NCBI GenBank assembly: GCA_905235685.1
Contig: CAJOMO010000007.1
Coordinates: 28,807 to 92,806 of the forward strand
DNA length: 64,000 nt
Origin: an uncultured Selenomonadaceae bacterium
Lineage (GTDB): Bacteria > Bacillota > Negativicutes > Selenomonadales > Selenomonadaceae
Direction: 5' to 3'
Shown here piece after piece: positions 26,899-36,533 of this stretch; position 1 is the stretch's first letter, and each line of letters starts with the position of its first letter. Under the pieces are notes generated by a model. It did no database searches. It was not told where the DNA came from and worked only from the letters and a program-made list of their open reading frames with translations. The position numbers and the translations under genes were made by a program.

Positions 26899-28761
26899 AT
26901 GAAAAAAAATTTGCCGGAAAATATCGGTATGTCCAAAATGGTGTTAATCGTCATTGCGGTTTCGGCGCTGATTTCCATTTCGGTATCGTGCTTTATTCTG
27001 AATACGGTTATCAAGAGCCACGACGAAGAAACGATTAAGCTCATTTCCGCCGATGTTTACGACAGCATTAACAACGAACTCTTGAAGGCAATTATGGTTT
27101 CGCAGACTATGGCGAATGATAGTTTTCTGCGGCACACTCTCGAAAATGAGAAAAATCTTTCGCCGGAACAGGAAGGCGATTTATTCAAAAATTATCTGCA
27201 CGAAATTAAGAATAACTTTTTTTACAGTTCGGCGTACATAATTTCTGACGGCTCGAAAAATTATTACACGGAAAACGGCGTTTACAAACAGGTTGACACT
27301 GAAAAAAATCCGCACGATATTTGGTACAAAAATTTTCTCAAGAAAAATGTTGAATACGCGTTCGACGTCGACCACGACGAAACCAACGACGGAATTTGGA
27401 CGATTTTTATAAATTCGCGGATTCGGGACGCTGACGGCGGCTTGCTCGGCGTTTGCGGCATTGGCTTTAAATTAGATGTGATTCAAACGCTTTTACGGAT
27501 TAACGAAAATAATTACGACATAAAAATTGATTTGCTCGACAAAAAAAACGCTTACGACATTAACACCAACGCCGCCAAATTCAAAGACCCGCACCTTAGA
27601 AATATCGTTGACAATCTGCACAAAAATATTCGCAACGCCAGCAAATTAAATCTGAGCCGCGTTGACGACGTTTATATCGTGACGAAATATATTCCGGAAA
27701 TTGATTGGTACTTGGTCATTCGCCGAGACGTCAATATGCAGACGATTTTTTCAAACTGGATTTTTTACATTTCGGTGACGTTTTTATTTGCGCTGATAAT
27801 TCTGCTGATATTTATTCGCGCGCGCATAAAAAAGGGCAGCAAGGAAATTGAGGAAACCGCCAAAAAGCACGGCATAGCCAGCCACGCCGGACTTTATATT
27901 TCAATGCACTTGATTGATTTTGAGAGCGATACCATTCACGAATTGAGCCGCGACCCGAAAGTCAATCTGTTCATTATCGACGACGGCGAAAGTGCCTCCG
28001 ACAAAATTCAGCACGCCATTCAAGAAATAACCGCTCCGGAAAGTTTGGGCGAAATGCTGTCTTTCGTTAACTTCGCAACTTTAGCCGAACGAATGAAGGG
28101 GCATTACGAACTTCATCAAGAATTTGTCAGCGAAAAATGCGGCTGGTGCAAAGCTTATTTTATGTTGGTTGACGATAACGAAGACGGCAGCATCAATCAG
28201 ATAGTTTTTGCGGTTGAACTTATCGACGAAGCAAAGCGCCGCGAAAAGCAGCTTGTGTACCTTTCCGAAACCGACGCAATGACCGGCTTAAGAAACCGCG
28301 GCAGCGGCGAAAAAACTATTAGCGCGCTGATGAATGAGGGTATCGAAGGTATGTTCTGCCTTCTCGACGCCGATAAATTCAAATCGATAAATGACAATTA
28401 CGGGCACGAAGTCGGCGACAAAGTCATTAAGGCTATCGCGCAGTGCTTGAAAAAATCTTTCCGCAACAGCGATATAGTTATGCGTTTGGGCGGCGACGAA
28501 TTTGCGGCGTATGCGCTCGGCGTCACCAACGCTGAACAGGCGAAAATTATTGTCGATAGATTTTTCGGCGAAATTGACAAAATCGATATCCCCGAACTCG
28601 GCGACCGCAAAATTACAGTCAGCTTGGGAACGGCACTTTTCAGTATCAAAGATTATTGCTCATTCACCGAAATTTATAAACGCGCCGATTCCGCCACTTA
28701 CATCAGCAAGAAAACGCAAGGAAATTGCCATACCGCCTACGAAAATGAAAAATTATCTTGA
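26899..28761 (+). CDS. Membrane diguanylate cyclase, copy 2
   Basis: A 620-residue tandem paralogue of the preceding gene with the same architecture: TM helix, dCache-like sensor, TM helix, PAS-like linker and GGDEF (531-535) with the RNSD inhibitory site. The catalytic domains are nearly identical, while the sensor domains differ much more, so the two probably read different ligands but give the same output. GTGGAGG lies upstream of the ATG. The gene ends at the long hairpin of the candidate small RNA. Confidence 0.9.
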   Translation: MKKNLPENIGMSKMVLIVIAVSALISISVSCFILNTVIKSHDEETIKLISADVYDSINNELLKAIMVSQTMANDSFLRHTLENEKNLSPEQEGDLFKNYLHEIKNNFFYSSAYIISDGSKNYYTENGVYKQVDTEKNPHDIWYKNFLKKNVEYAFDVDHDETNDGIWTIFINSRIRDADGGLLGVCGIGFKLDVIQTLLRINENNYDIKIDLLDKKNAYDINTNAAKFKDPHLRNIVDNLHKNIRNASKLNLSRVDDVYIVTKYIPEIDWYLVIRRDVNMQTIFSNWIFYISVTFLFALIILLIFIRARIKKGSKEIEETAKKHGIASHAGLYISMHLIDFESDTIHELSRDPKVNLFIIDDGESASDKIQHAIQEITAPESLGEMLSFVNFATLAERMKGHYELHQEFVSEKCGWCKAYFMLVDDNEDGSINQIVFAVELIDEAKRREKQLVYLSETDAMTGLRNRGSGEKTISALMNEGIEGMFCLLDADKFKSINDNYGHEVGDKVIKAIAQCLKKSFRNSDIVMRLGGDEFAAYALGVTNAEQAKIIVDRFFGEIDKIDIPELGDRKITVSLGTALFSIKDYCSFTEIYKRADSATYISKKTQGNCHTAYENEKLS

Positions 28762-28762
28762 C

Positions 28763-28834
28763 TAAAAAAGCCCTGCGGTGTTATGATTGATACGTCAGAA
28801 AAATCAATCGAACACGGCGCAGAGCCTTTTGAGT
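28763..28834 (-). ncRNA. Candidate hairpin small RNA
   Basis: On the minus strand the perfect promoter TTGACA, 18 bases, TATAAT (28841-28870) predicts a transcript starting near 28834. About 10 bases later begins a stem of about 20 pairs (28770-28825): GCTCTGCG/CGCAGGGC, GTGTT/AACAC and GATTGAT/ATCAATC with small bulges and an 11-base loop. TTTTTT follows at once. The RNA would be about 70 bases and has no open frame of note. The same hairpin can terminate the cyclase operon on plus. It could instead be only a terminator for an undetected antisense transcript. Confidence 0.5.
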
Positions 28835-28840
28835 TTAAAT

Positions 28841-28870
28841 ATTATAGCAAGCTTGCGCCTTGTTTGTCAA
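28841..28870 (-). promoter_or_regulatory. Strong minus-strand promoter facing the cyclase gene end
   Basis: Consensus TTGACA (28865-28870), an 18-base spacer and TATAAT (28841-28846). No protein-coding gene follows on the minus strand. Confidence 0.65.
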
Positions 28871-28890
28871 GAAATGGGTGTGAGCTTTTT

Positions 28891-29232
28891 ATGGGCGGAG
28901 TCATTTATGGTATCGAGAATATGATTAACCATAAGATTTACATTGGGCAGACGGTTCATCGGGTCAAGAAACGTTTCGATGAACATAAGCGTGCAAAATC
29001 GGTTATCGGCAATGCCATTCGCGAATTTGGCATTGAAAATTTTGTTTTCGTGGTGATTGAAGAATGCGAAACGATTGAACAGTTGAATGCGCGCGAAAAA
29101 TACTGGATTGAAAAACTTAATTGCAGATGTCCGAACGGCTATAATGTTCAAAGCGGCGGCAGAAATTTCGTCACAAAACGCATTAACATATTCGAGATCT
29201 GCAAAAATTGGCAAGCCACAGATAAAAATTAA
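28891..29232 (+). CDS. GIY-YIG nuclease family protein
   Basis: A 113-residue stand-alone GIY-YIG domain: VIYGIENMINHKIYIGQT at the start, RVKKRFDEHK with the catalytic arginine, AIREFGIENFVF, the catalytic glutamate in LNAREKYWIEKL, and PNGYNVQSGG. It resembles Seg-type free-standing homing endonucleases. The start ATG at 28891 follows GGTGTGAG; the open frame extends 36 codons upstream through the small-RNA region but without a ribosome binding site. It may be a mobile gene. No intron or host-gene disruption is visible. Confidence 0.82.
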   Translation: MGGVIYGIENMINHKIYIGQTVHRVKKRFDEHKRAKSVIGNAIREFGIENFVFVVIEECETIEQLNAREKYWIEKLNCRCPNGYNVQSGGRNFVTKRINIFEICKNWQATDKN

Positions 29233-29255
29233 AAAATTTCTCTTGACTTATGTGG

Positions 29256-29290
29256 TACAATATAATTAGTCAAACCGATTGACTAATTAT
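29256..29290 (+). promoter_or_regulatory. clpB promoter region with perfect 12-bp inverted repeat
   Basis: An extended -10 (TGTGGTACAAT, ending 29261) is followed directly by ATAATTAGTCAA (29262-29273), ACCGA and TTGACTAATTAT (29279-29290), a perfect palindrome. A TTGACT lies at 29243. The palindrome covers the likely transcription start, as an operator would. It is neither CIRCE nor a clear CtsR site. Confidence 0.6.
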
Positions 29291-29309
29291 AAATTGGAGC
29301 TGATAAATT

Positions 29310-31928
29310 ATGGCAGGAGAAAAATACACAGCAAAAGCGATGGCGGCGGTACAGGCGGCGCAACAATTAGCGGCGATGAGGTATCACCAGGAATTTAATT
29401 CGATACATTTAATGTTGGCGCTGGCGAAAGAGCCGGAGGGCTTGTTGGCGACGATATTTGCGGATTGTCAAACGGATTTGCCGATGTTGAAAGTGCGGCT
29501 CGAAGCCGAATTAAATAAAATTCCGAGCGTCCAGGGGCAAGAACGGCTTGCAATGGGCGTAGATTTGGCGCGCGTGATTGGCAAGGCGCAGGAATATTCA
29601 AAGTCTATGCGCGACGAATATATCAGCACTGAGCATTTACTTTTGGCGCTGGTGGCGGACGGTAGTTCGGTTGTCAAAGACATTGCCAAAGAATTTAAAT
29701 TGACGCGTGACAAAATTGACGATTCAATCAAGAAAAATCGCAAGCAAAATGTTACCAGCGAAAATCCGGAAGAGGCTTATCAAGCGTTAGAAAAATTTGG
29801 GCGCGATTTGACGGCGGCGGCTCGCGCAGGGAAACTTGACCCTGTTATTGGGCGCGACGAAGAGATCAGGCGCACGATTGAGATTTTGAGTCGGCGCACG
29901 AAAAATAATCCTGTGCTGATTGGTGAGCCTGGCGTTGGCAAGACGGCTATTGTCGAAGGTTTAGCGCGGCGAATTGTGGCGGGCGATGTTCCGGAGTCTT
30001 TGAAAAATAAAACTTTGTACGCGCTTGATATGGGTTCGTTGATTGCGGGCGCGAAATTCCGCGGCGAATTTGAGGAACGCTTAAAAACCGTGCTTAGCGA
30101 AATTGTTAAATCTGACGGGCAAATTTTGTTGTTTATCGATGAAGTTCACACGGTGGTTGGCGCGGGCAAAGCCGAGGGCGCAATGGACGCCGGAAATTTG
30201 CTGAAGCCGATGATGGCACGCGGCGAATTGCGCTGTATCGGTGCTACGACGCTGAATGAATATCGCAAGTACATTGAAAAGGACACGGCGCTTGAGCGGC
30301 GTTTTCAGCCGGTAATGGTGGGCGAGCCGACGGTTGAGGATACGATAACGATTTTGCGCGGCTTGAAGGAGCGTTATGAAGTTCACCACGGCGTGCGTAT
30401 TCGTGACGCGGCGCTGGTGGCGGCGGCGACTTTGTCCGACAGATATATTTCTGATAGATTTTTGCCGGATAAGGCGATTGACCTTGTCGACGAGGCGGCG
30501 GCGAAACTTCGCACGGAAATTGAGTCTTTACCCGCGCCGATTGATGAAATTCGCAGAAAAACTATGCAGCTTGAAATCGAAGTTCAGGCGCTCAAAAAGG
30601 AAAATGATTCTTCTTCGCGCGAAAAACTTAAATCAATTCAAGCGGAAATTGAAACTTTGCAGGCTCAAGAAAAAGTTCTGCGCGACAAATGGGAAGCTGA
30701 AAAGCAGTCTATATTGCGCGTGCGTGCTATCAAAAAGGAAATTGACGACGTTAATACCGAAATGGCGACGGCCGAACGCGCTTATGATTTGCAGAAACTT
30801 TCTGAGCTGAAATACGGCAAACTTCCGGCGTTGCAGAAAACTTTGCAAAACGTTGAAAAGGAAATTGCGGAGCAGGCTAAGGGCGAGCGCCTTTTGAAGG
30901 AAGAAGTCGGCGAAGAAGACATTGCCAAAGTTGTAAGCCGCTGGACGGGCATTCCCATTACCAAAATGATGACGGGCGAACGCGAAAAGCTGTTGCATTT
31001 GGAAGACACTTTGCATAAGCGCGTGGTTGGGCAAGATGAGGCTGTTAAAGTTGTGAGCGAGGCGATTTTGCGGGCGCGCGCCGGTATCAAAGATCCGAAT
31101 CGTCCGATTGGCTCATTTATTTTCTTAGGACCGACGGGCGTTGGCAAAACCGAGCTGGCAAAGGCGTTGGCTGAAGCGCTGTTCGACGACGAACGCAGCA
31201 TGATTCGCGTAGATATGAGCGAATTTATGGAAAAGCACACTGTGGCAAGGCTGATTGGCGCGCCTCCTGGTTATGTTGGTTATGAGGAAGGCGGGCAATT
31301 GACTGAAGCGGTTCGCCGCCGCCCCTACAGCGTTATTTTGCTTGACGAAATCGAAAAGGCTCACCGCGACGTTTTCAATGTGCTGTTGCAGATTCTTGAC
31401 GACGGAAGGCTCACCGACGGCAAAGGGCGCGTTGTCAACTTTAAAAATACGGTTATCATTATGACGAGCAACCTCGGTTCGCAGGAAATTTTGCAGCGGG
31501 CGAAAATCGGCTTTATCACGAACAAAGATTTTGCCGAAGCCGAAAACATTATCAAGGATATGCTGAAAAATTATTTCCGCCCCGAATTTTTGAATCGCGT
31601 TGACGATATCGTTGTGTTCAAATCTTTGGCTAAGGAGCAGGTTAAATCTATCGCCGAAATTTTGTTGAAGAATTTGAATGCGCGGCTTGAGAAGCAGATT
31701 AACGTAACTCTGAAGTGGACGGATAAAGCGGTTGAGGCGCTTGCGGCTCAAGGTTTCGATCCGAATTTTGGGGCGCGTCCGTTGCGCAGACTTTTAACTC
31801 ATACCGTGGAAACCGAACTTAGCAAAAAAATAATCGCCGGCAACGTGAAAGACGGCGACACTGTTGAGATAGATTTTGACGGCAAAAACTTTACCTTTAA
31901 CGCGAAAATTTCTCTGAATAAACAATAA
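29310..31928 (+). CDS. clpB: ATP-dependent chaperone ClpB
   Basis: A disaggregase of 872 residues that works with DnaK. The N-terminal Clp repeat domain is followed by AAA1 (Walker [14 protein letters not shown], about residue 205), the coiled-coil M domain (about 410-520, rich in K/E), and AAA2 (Walker [14 protein letters not shown], about 608, Walker [12 protein letters not shown]). Length is typical of ClpB. The ATG follows GGAG. Its promoter overlaps a perfect palindrome, suggesting a dedicated stress repressor. A triple-hairpin element lies downstream. Confidence 0.97.
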   Translation: MAGEKYTAKAMAAVQAAQQLAAMRYHQEFNSIHLMLALAKEPEGLLATIFADCQTDLPMLKVRLEAELNKIPSVQGQERLAMGVDLARVIGKAQEYSKSMRDEYISTEHLLLALVADGSSVVKDIAKEFKLTRDKIDDSIKKNRKQNVTSENPEEAYQALEKFGRDLTAAARAGKLDPVIGRDEEIRRTIEILSRRTKNNPVLIGEPGVGKTAIVEGLARRIVAGDVPESLKNKTLYALDMGSLIAGAKFRGEFEERLKTVLSEIVKSDGQILLFIDEVHTVVGAGKAEGAMDAGNLLKPMMARGELRCIGATTLNEYRKYIEKDTALERRFQPVMVGEPTVEDTITILRGLKERYEVHHGVRIRDAALVAAATLSDRYISDRFLPDKAIDLVDEAAAKLRTEIESLPAPIDEIRRKTMQLEIEVQALKKENDSSSREKLKSIQAEIETLQAQEKVLRDKWEAEKQSILRVRAIKKEIDDVNTEMATAERAYDLQKLSELKYGKLPALQKTLQNVEKEIAEQAKGERLLKEEVGEEDIAKVVSRWTGIPITKMMTGEREKLLHLEDTLHKRVVGQDEAVKVVSEAILRARAGIKDPNRPIGSFIFLGPTGVGKTELAKALAEALFDDERSMIRVDMSEFMEKHTVARLIGAPPGYVGYEEGGQLTEAVRRRPYSVILLDEIEKAHRDVFNVLLQILDDGRLTDGKGRVVNFKNTVIIMTSNLGSQEILQRAKIGFITNKDFAEAENIIKDMLKNYFRPEFLNRVDDIVVFKSLAKEQVKSIAEILLKNLNARLEKQINVTLKWTDKAVEALAAQGFDPNFGARPLRRLLTHTVETELSKKIIAGNVKDGDTVEIDFDGKNFTFNAKISLNKQ

Positions 31929-31940
31929 CCCAAAATTAGA

Positions 31941-32047
31941 AGCGCTCAAGGATGAGCGCCGAACTCCGCCCGCCGCTAATGAGCGTGAAGCGAATTATCC
32001 GGCGGGCTGTTTTCTTTGTAACTTTCTTTTGCGCCAAAAGAAAGTTT
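31941..32047 (-). repeat. Triple-hairpin intergenic element, copy 4 (variant)
   Basis: In minus orientation: AACTTTCTTTT/AAAAGAAAGTT (32020-32046), the constant CAAAGAAAA, a central hairpin CCCGCCG/CGGCGGG (31969-32006) that differs in sequence from the other copies, and GGCGCTCATCC/TTGAGCGC (31942-31960). On plus the first hairpin is followed by a long T run, ending the clpB transcript. Confidence 0.7.
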
Positions 32048-32051
32048 TTTT

Positions 32052-33287
32052 TTATACATTTAGCAAATTAGAAATTTTACCAACAAGATTTTCTTCCCAA
32101 ATGTAATTGCCGCTGAATTTTCCCGCACTGCGCGAATCTTCTTCGGAAATAGCCGCGCCATTCATCATATAAATAAATCCGGTTTTGGTTTTCGGAATAA
32201 AAAAAATTCCAGACAACATCCCGAACGCCGCGCCGGTATGTCCAATCAAATTCAGCTCAAAATCTTTGCAAAGTCGCGCAGAACTTTTGCCGTCAATGAA
32301 ATAAATTCCTAAGCCGTAGCTTAAAATCGCGCCGCCGTAAGTATTGCCGTTTTTGCCGTTGTAAATCCAATGCGGCGTCAACATAGTTTCAATCGACTTT
32401 TCGCTGAGAATTTTTCTGCCGCGAAAAACGCCGCCATTCATCAGCATTTCCAGCGCGTGCGTCATTTCCTCAAAAGAAATCCTAAGCCCGCCTTGCGGTG
32501 AAAAAATCGTTGCATTCGTCCCTGCGCGATAATTTTTCAAATCGTAGACAGCTTGAAAATTTTCGTCGTAAGGATTTTGCAGGGAAATGGTATCTTTGGG
32601 CGGCTGAATCCCGCGAAAATCATCAGCTTTGCCGTACCAATCGCCGCGTTCGTTCCAAATACCGCGCGGATTTTTTTTCTGGTAAACAGCGCCGAGCATT
32701 TCAAATTCAGCGCGCTCAAAATTGCTCGGAACATAATCAGCCCTGGTTTCCAACTGCGATAAAATATTTTCCCGCTGATAAATATCAAAGCGCGTGCCGG
32801 TCACCGCTTCAATAATCGTACCGAGCAAACCGTAATTCAAATTGCTGTACACGAAAAAATTTTCTTCCGCGCCAAAATGTCCGCCGCCCTCAAAATATTT
32901 GCCGTCCGGAGTAAAAAATTCTTTAACGCTGACTTCTGGCGGTATGCTGTAAATTTTACCGTCGCGCAGAGTTGACGTATGGCTCGCCAACATTCGCACG
33001 GTGATTTTTTTTTGCGGAAAATGCGGATTGTGCAAGTCAAAATCCAAATACCGGCTAATATCTTCGTCGAGATTAATTTTGCCGCGCTCAACCAGCTGCA
33101 GAATCGTAAAAATCGTAAACATTTTGGAAATAGACGCCGCCCGAAATTTTGTCTGCCGCGTCACCGGCTTATTCAAAAAAATATCGCGCCGCCCCAAAAA
33201 TTTTGAGTAAATCTCCGCGCCGTCCCTGTAGACAATCACGCCCAGCCCAGGAACTTTGACGCCGCTGTCACCAATCAGTTCGTCCAA
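32052..33287 (-). CDS. Serine hydrolase, beta-lactamase/PBP4-like family
   Basis: A 411-residue protein of the class C beta-lactamase/penicillin-binding fold with the nucleophile motif SISK (residues 52-55), the tyrosine motif YSN and a C-terminal GHTGAAFGM in the place of KTG. Such proteins hydrolyse D-amino acid peptides or esters; the substrate is unknown. There is no signal peptide, so it looks cytoplasmic, unlike most of the family. The TTG start at 33287 is preceded by AAGGGGG, and TATAAT (33313-33318, minus) lies upstream. Confidence 0.85.
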   Translation of the reverse strand: MDELIGDSGVKVPGLGVIVYRDGAEIYSKFLGRRDIFLNKPVTRQTKFRAASISKMFTIFTILQLVERGKINLDEDISRYLDFDLHNPHFPQKKITVRMLASHTSTLRDGKIYSIPPEVSVKEFFTPDGKYFEGGGHFGAEENFFVYSNLNYGLLGTIIEAVTGTRFDIYQRENILSQLETRADYVPSNFERAEFEMLGAVYQKKNPRGIWNERGDWYGKADDFRGIQPPKDTISLQNPYDENFQAVYDLKNYRAGTNATIFSPQGGLRISFEEMTHALEMLMNGGVFRGRKILSEKSIETMLTPHWIYNGKNGNTYGGAILSYGLGIYFIDGKSSARLCKDFELNLIGHTGAAFGMLSGIFFIPKTKTGFIYMMNGAAISEEDSRSAGKFSGNYIWEENLVGKISNLLNV

Positions 33288-33341
33288 TTTGACGCGCCCC
33301 CTTAATTTTGTTATTATAGCAAAAATTTTTTTCGAGGGGTA

Positions 33342-33941
33342 ATGAGTTTATTGGAAAAAACATTTTGCATTGCCGAAATTGACAACGAAATTTTTTCGCG
33401 AATTGACGGCAAATCTTACAAAAAAAATTGTCCCGTACCGATTGGCGATTTACGCTACTTGAAAATCCTGCATAAAAATTTGAGCGGCGAAATTTTATCC
33501 GGCGAAATGATTTGCCACGCCCAAATTGCCGCCGCGCTCATCGACATTTTCAAAAAACTTTTCACGGAGAATTATCCCATTGAGAAAATCCGGCTCATTG
33601 ACGAATACGACGCCGACGACGAACTTTCAATGCGCGATAATAATTCTTCGTGTTTTAATTTTCGCTGTATTTCGCACACGACCGAAATTTCAGCTCACGG
33701 TTACGGGCTGGCGGTTGATATTAATCCGCTTTACAATCCTTACATTAAATTTGTCGATGGCAAGAAAATTATTGAGCCGATAACCGCCGCTGACTTCGAA
33801 GACCGCGAAAAAATTTTCCCGTACAAAATTACCGAAAATGATTTGTGCTGTAAACTTTTTGCCGAACACGGCTTTTCGTGGGGCGGAAATTGGCGCGGCA
33901 AGAAAGATTATCAGCATTTTTATATTGAAAGGAAGTATTGA
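33342..33941 (+). CDS. M15 family D-Ala-D-Ala carboxypeptidase-like protein
   Basis: A 199-residue zinc peptidase: SAHGYGLAVDINP supplies the HxxxxxxD zinc ligands, and WRGKKDYQHFYI the second histidine and aromatic region. Family members (VanY, VanX, Ddp) cleave D-Ala-D-Ala or L-Ala-D-Glu links of cell-wall peptides. There is no signal peptide, which suggests action on recycled or imported muropeptides. It sits directly before an oligopeptide transporter operon (1 base before the oppA start), which suits a muropeptide or peptide salvage role. Confidence 0.85.
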   Translation: MSLLEKTFCIAEIDNEIFSRIDGKSYKKNCPVPIGDLRYLKILHKNLSGEILSGEMICHAQIAAALIDIFKKLFTENYPIEKIRLIDEYDADDELSMRDNNSSCFNFRCISHTTEISAHGYGLAVDINPLYNPYIKFVDGKKIIEPITAADFEDREKIFPYKITENDLCCKLFAEHGFSWGGNWRGKKDYQHFYIERKY

Positions 33942-33942
33942 C

Positions 33943-35598
33943 GTGAAGAAATTTTTGGCAATGGCGCTGTTGATTTTATCGGCGCTAATGACGGGTTGCG
34001 GCGGCGACGAATCCGCGGGCAACGGCAGATTGAGCGTTATGCTGCAGTCAAATATTGTATCTTTGGACAGCGCGCAGGCAACCGACTCGGCGTCCTTTGA
34101 AGTTATCGCTGACTGTATCGACGGTTTGATGCAGCTCGACGCGGACGGCAAAGCTGTTCCGGCTCTCGCGCAGGACTACGACGTTTCTGAAGACGGCAGA
34201 ACTTATACATTTCACCTGCGCGAAGCGATTTGGGCGAATGGCGAAGAAGTTACCGCCGAAGATTTTATTTTCGCGTGGCGGCGTCATTGCGTCGAATCCA
34301 GCAAGTACGCTTACATTATGGGCTCGACCGTTGCCTGCATAAAAAATGCTGACGCCGTTATTCGCAAAGAAATTTCCCCCGAACATTTGGGCGTTTATGC
34401 GATTGGATCAAAAACTTTGGTTGTCGAATTGGACGCGCCGGTTTCGTTTTTCCCGTCGCTGATGTGTTTCCCCGCCTTTTATCCGATTAATGAAAATTTT
34501 TATAACAGCCTCGAAAAAAATTCTTACGGCACAAGCCCCGAAACTTTTTTGTCGAACGGCGCATTTAAGCTTGCCGATTATGTTCCTGGCGCGGCAAGTA
34601 TTCAGCTCGTGAAAAATAATTCTTATTGGGACGCCGCCCGCGTTTCTCTGGAAAATCTGCAGTACCAGGTTGTTTCTTCGTCCGATAACGCTTTGACTGC
34701 TTTTAAAAACAAAACTCTGAATTTGGCGGTTATCAACGGCAACCAGGTTGTGAATGTCCAAAATGACCCCGAACTTTCCCAAAATCTGCAGACAATTCCC
34801 ACCGGACTTTTGAATTACCTTTCGTTTAACCAGGACTACAAAAATAATCACGGCGGCGCGCTTGCCAACGCCAATCTCCGCCTTGCAATTTCAAACGCCA
34901 TTGACCGCGAATCTCTCGTTGACAATTACGTTATGAACGGCTCGCAGGCAACTTACACGGCTATTCCGCTCAGATTTGCGGCGAATGCCAAAACCGGCGA
35001 ATATTTTGCCGCCGACCAAAAACAATTTTCTGACGTGGTAAGTTTCGACGTTGAAAAGGCGCGCGGATTTTTGGAAAAAGCTAAATCTGAACTCGGCGCG
35101 GAGAATTTTTCGCTTGAATTGATTTACGCCAATGACAGCGGCGATACCGTTGTGAAAGTCGCGCAGGCAATTAAATCTCAAGTCGAGGGAAATTTGCCAG
35201 GCGTGACGCTCAATCTTCAGCCGATGCCCAAAGCCGAATATCTCGACAGAGTTACAACCAACAGCTACGATATTGCCATTACGAGCTGGGCGCCCGATTA
35301 TGACGACCCAATGACATTTTTCACGCTGTGGACAACCGAAGGCTGCGAAATTGCCGAGCATTGGAGCAATGCCGATTACGATAAAATTATCGCCGAATGC
35401 ACGATAGGCGACCTTGCCGCGCGATACGACGAAAGATGGAGCGCCATGTACGACGCCGAAAGAATTTTGCTGGAAAATGCGGTTATCTCCCCGCTTTACA
35501 CAAACGCCGTTGCAAATTTAATTTCAAGCAACGTCAGCGGTATCGAATTTCATTCCGTGGCGATTGAGCGCGCCTACAAATCCGCGAAAGTCCAATGA
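33943..35598 (+). CDS. oppA: Oligopeptide ABC transporter substrate-binding lipoprotein
   Basis: A 551-residue family 5 binding protein: signal peptide VKKFLAMALLILSALMTGCG with lipobox LMTGC, then PALAQDYDVSEDGRTYTFHL and AITSWAPDYDDPMTF. Delivers peptides to the OppBCDF importer. The GTG at 33943 follows GAAAGGAAG; upstream sequence belongs to the M15 gene. The stop overlaps oppB by four bases. Confidence 0.93.
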   Translation: MKKFLAMALLILSALMTGCGGDESAGNGRLSVMLQSNIVSLDSAQATDSASFEVIADCIDGLMQLDADGKAVPALAQDYDVSEDGRTYTFHLREAIWANGEEVTAEDFIFAWRRHCVESSKYAYIMGSTVACIKNADAVIRKEISPEHLGVYAIGSKTLVVELDAPVSFFPSLMCFPAFYPINENFYNSLEKNSYGTSPETFLSNGAFKLADYVPGAASIQLVKNNSYWDAARVSLENLQYQVVSSSDNALTAFKNKTLNLAVINGNQVVNVQNDPELSQNLQTIPTGLLNYLSFNQDYKNNHGGALANANLRLAISNAIDRESLVDNYVMNGSQATYTAIPLRFAANAKTGEYFAADQKQFSDVVSFDVEKARGFLEKAKSELGAENFSLELIYANDSGDTVVKVAQAIKSQVEGNLPGVTLNLQPMPKAEYLDRVTTNSYDIAITSWAPDYDDPMTFFTLWTTEGCEIAEHWSNADYDKIIAECTIGDLAARYDERWSAMYDAERILLENAVISPLYTNAVANLISSNVSGIEFHSVAIERAYKSAKVQ

Positions 35599-36533
35599 CA
35601 AAATACATTGCTAAGCGCCTCATAATGTCGCTGTTAACGCTGTTTGCAATAATTTTCGTGCTGTTTATTTTAATCCGAATAATGCCAGGAAACCCCTTCC
35701 CCGTCGAAAGAATGAGCGCGGAAATGATTTTGCAGAAACGGCTGGAACTCGGACTCGACAAGCCAATTTTGGTACAATTCGCCGATTATATTTCAATGTT
35801 AATGGGCGGCAGTTTCGGCAATGGAACTTCGCTTTACAACGGCGCGCCGATAAAACCGATAATGCTCAAATGCCTGGAAAATTCATTTAAAATCGGCGTA
35901 CTGTCAATATTATTCGGAACTTTGGTCGGGCTGATAATCGGAATAACGGCGGCACTTCACCGCGGAAAATTTTTGGACGGCTTATGCACAATCGTATCGA
36001 TTTTGGGCGTGTGCATTCCGTCATATGTTTTTATGATATTCCTGCAGTATTTTTTTTCGTACAAAATCCCGATGTTTCCGTATTTCTTCGACCCGTCAAG
36101 ATTTTTATCGTCAGCAGTAATGCCGGCAATGTCGTTAAGCCTGTTTGCAATTTCGACAGTGGCGCGTTTCACCCGAAATGAAATGGTCGAAGTAATGAAC
36201 AGCGACTACGTAAAATTGGCGGAAGCGAAAGGTTTGTACGGTTTACAATTAATTCGCCGCCACGTCCTAAGAAATGCGCTGATACCAATCGTCACGGTAA
36301 TTGCGCCGCTAGTTGTGGACTTGTTGACGGGCGCAATGGTCATTGAAAAAATTTACGGAATAAACGGCGTCGGCAAATTGATGGTTGACGCAATCGCGGG
36401 GCAGGGCGTTGACTACAATTATGTTTTGGCGCTGGGAATAGTCTTTTCGGCGCTATACATTGGAATAATGCTGTTGCTCGATATTTTGTACGGAATAATC
36501 GACCCGCGCATAAGATTGGCGGCGAAGGATTGA
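35595..36533 (+). CDS. oppB: Oligopeptide ABC transporter permease
   Basis: A 312-residue inner-membrane permease with an N-terminal helix (RLIMSLLTLFAIIFVLF) and the DppB-type loop motif AEAKGLYGLQLIRRHVLRNA for coupling to the ATPases. It overlaps oppA (ATGA) and oppC. Confidence 0.95.
   Translation: MTKYIAKRLIMSLLTLFAIIFVLFILIRIMPGNPFPVERMSAEMILQKRLELGLDKPILVQFADYISMLMGGSFGNGTSLYNGAPIKPIMLKCLENSFKIGVLSILFGTLVGLIIGITAALHRGKFLDGLCTIVSILGVCIPSYVFMIFLQYFFSYKIPMFPYFFDPSRFLSSAVMPAMSLSLFAISTVARFTRNEMVEVMNSDYVKLAEAKGLYGLQLIRRHVLRNALIPIVTVIAPLVVDLLTGAMVIEKIYGINGVGKLMVDAIAGQGVDYNYVLALGIVFSALYIGIMLLLDILYGIIDPRIRLAAKD

Noticed and set aside
29256..29290. CIRCE (HrcA) element before clpB
   Set aside because: The arms are ATAATTAGTCAA rather than TTAGCACTC.
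32537..32815. Small frames on both strands inside the serine hydrolase gene
   Set aside because: Shadows of the hydrolase frame; composition and position give no support.
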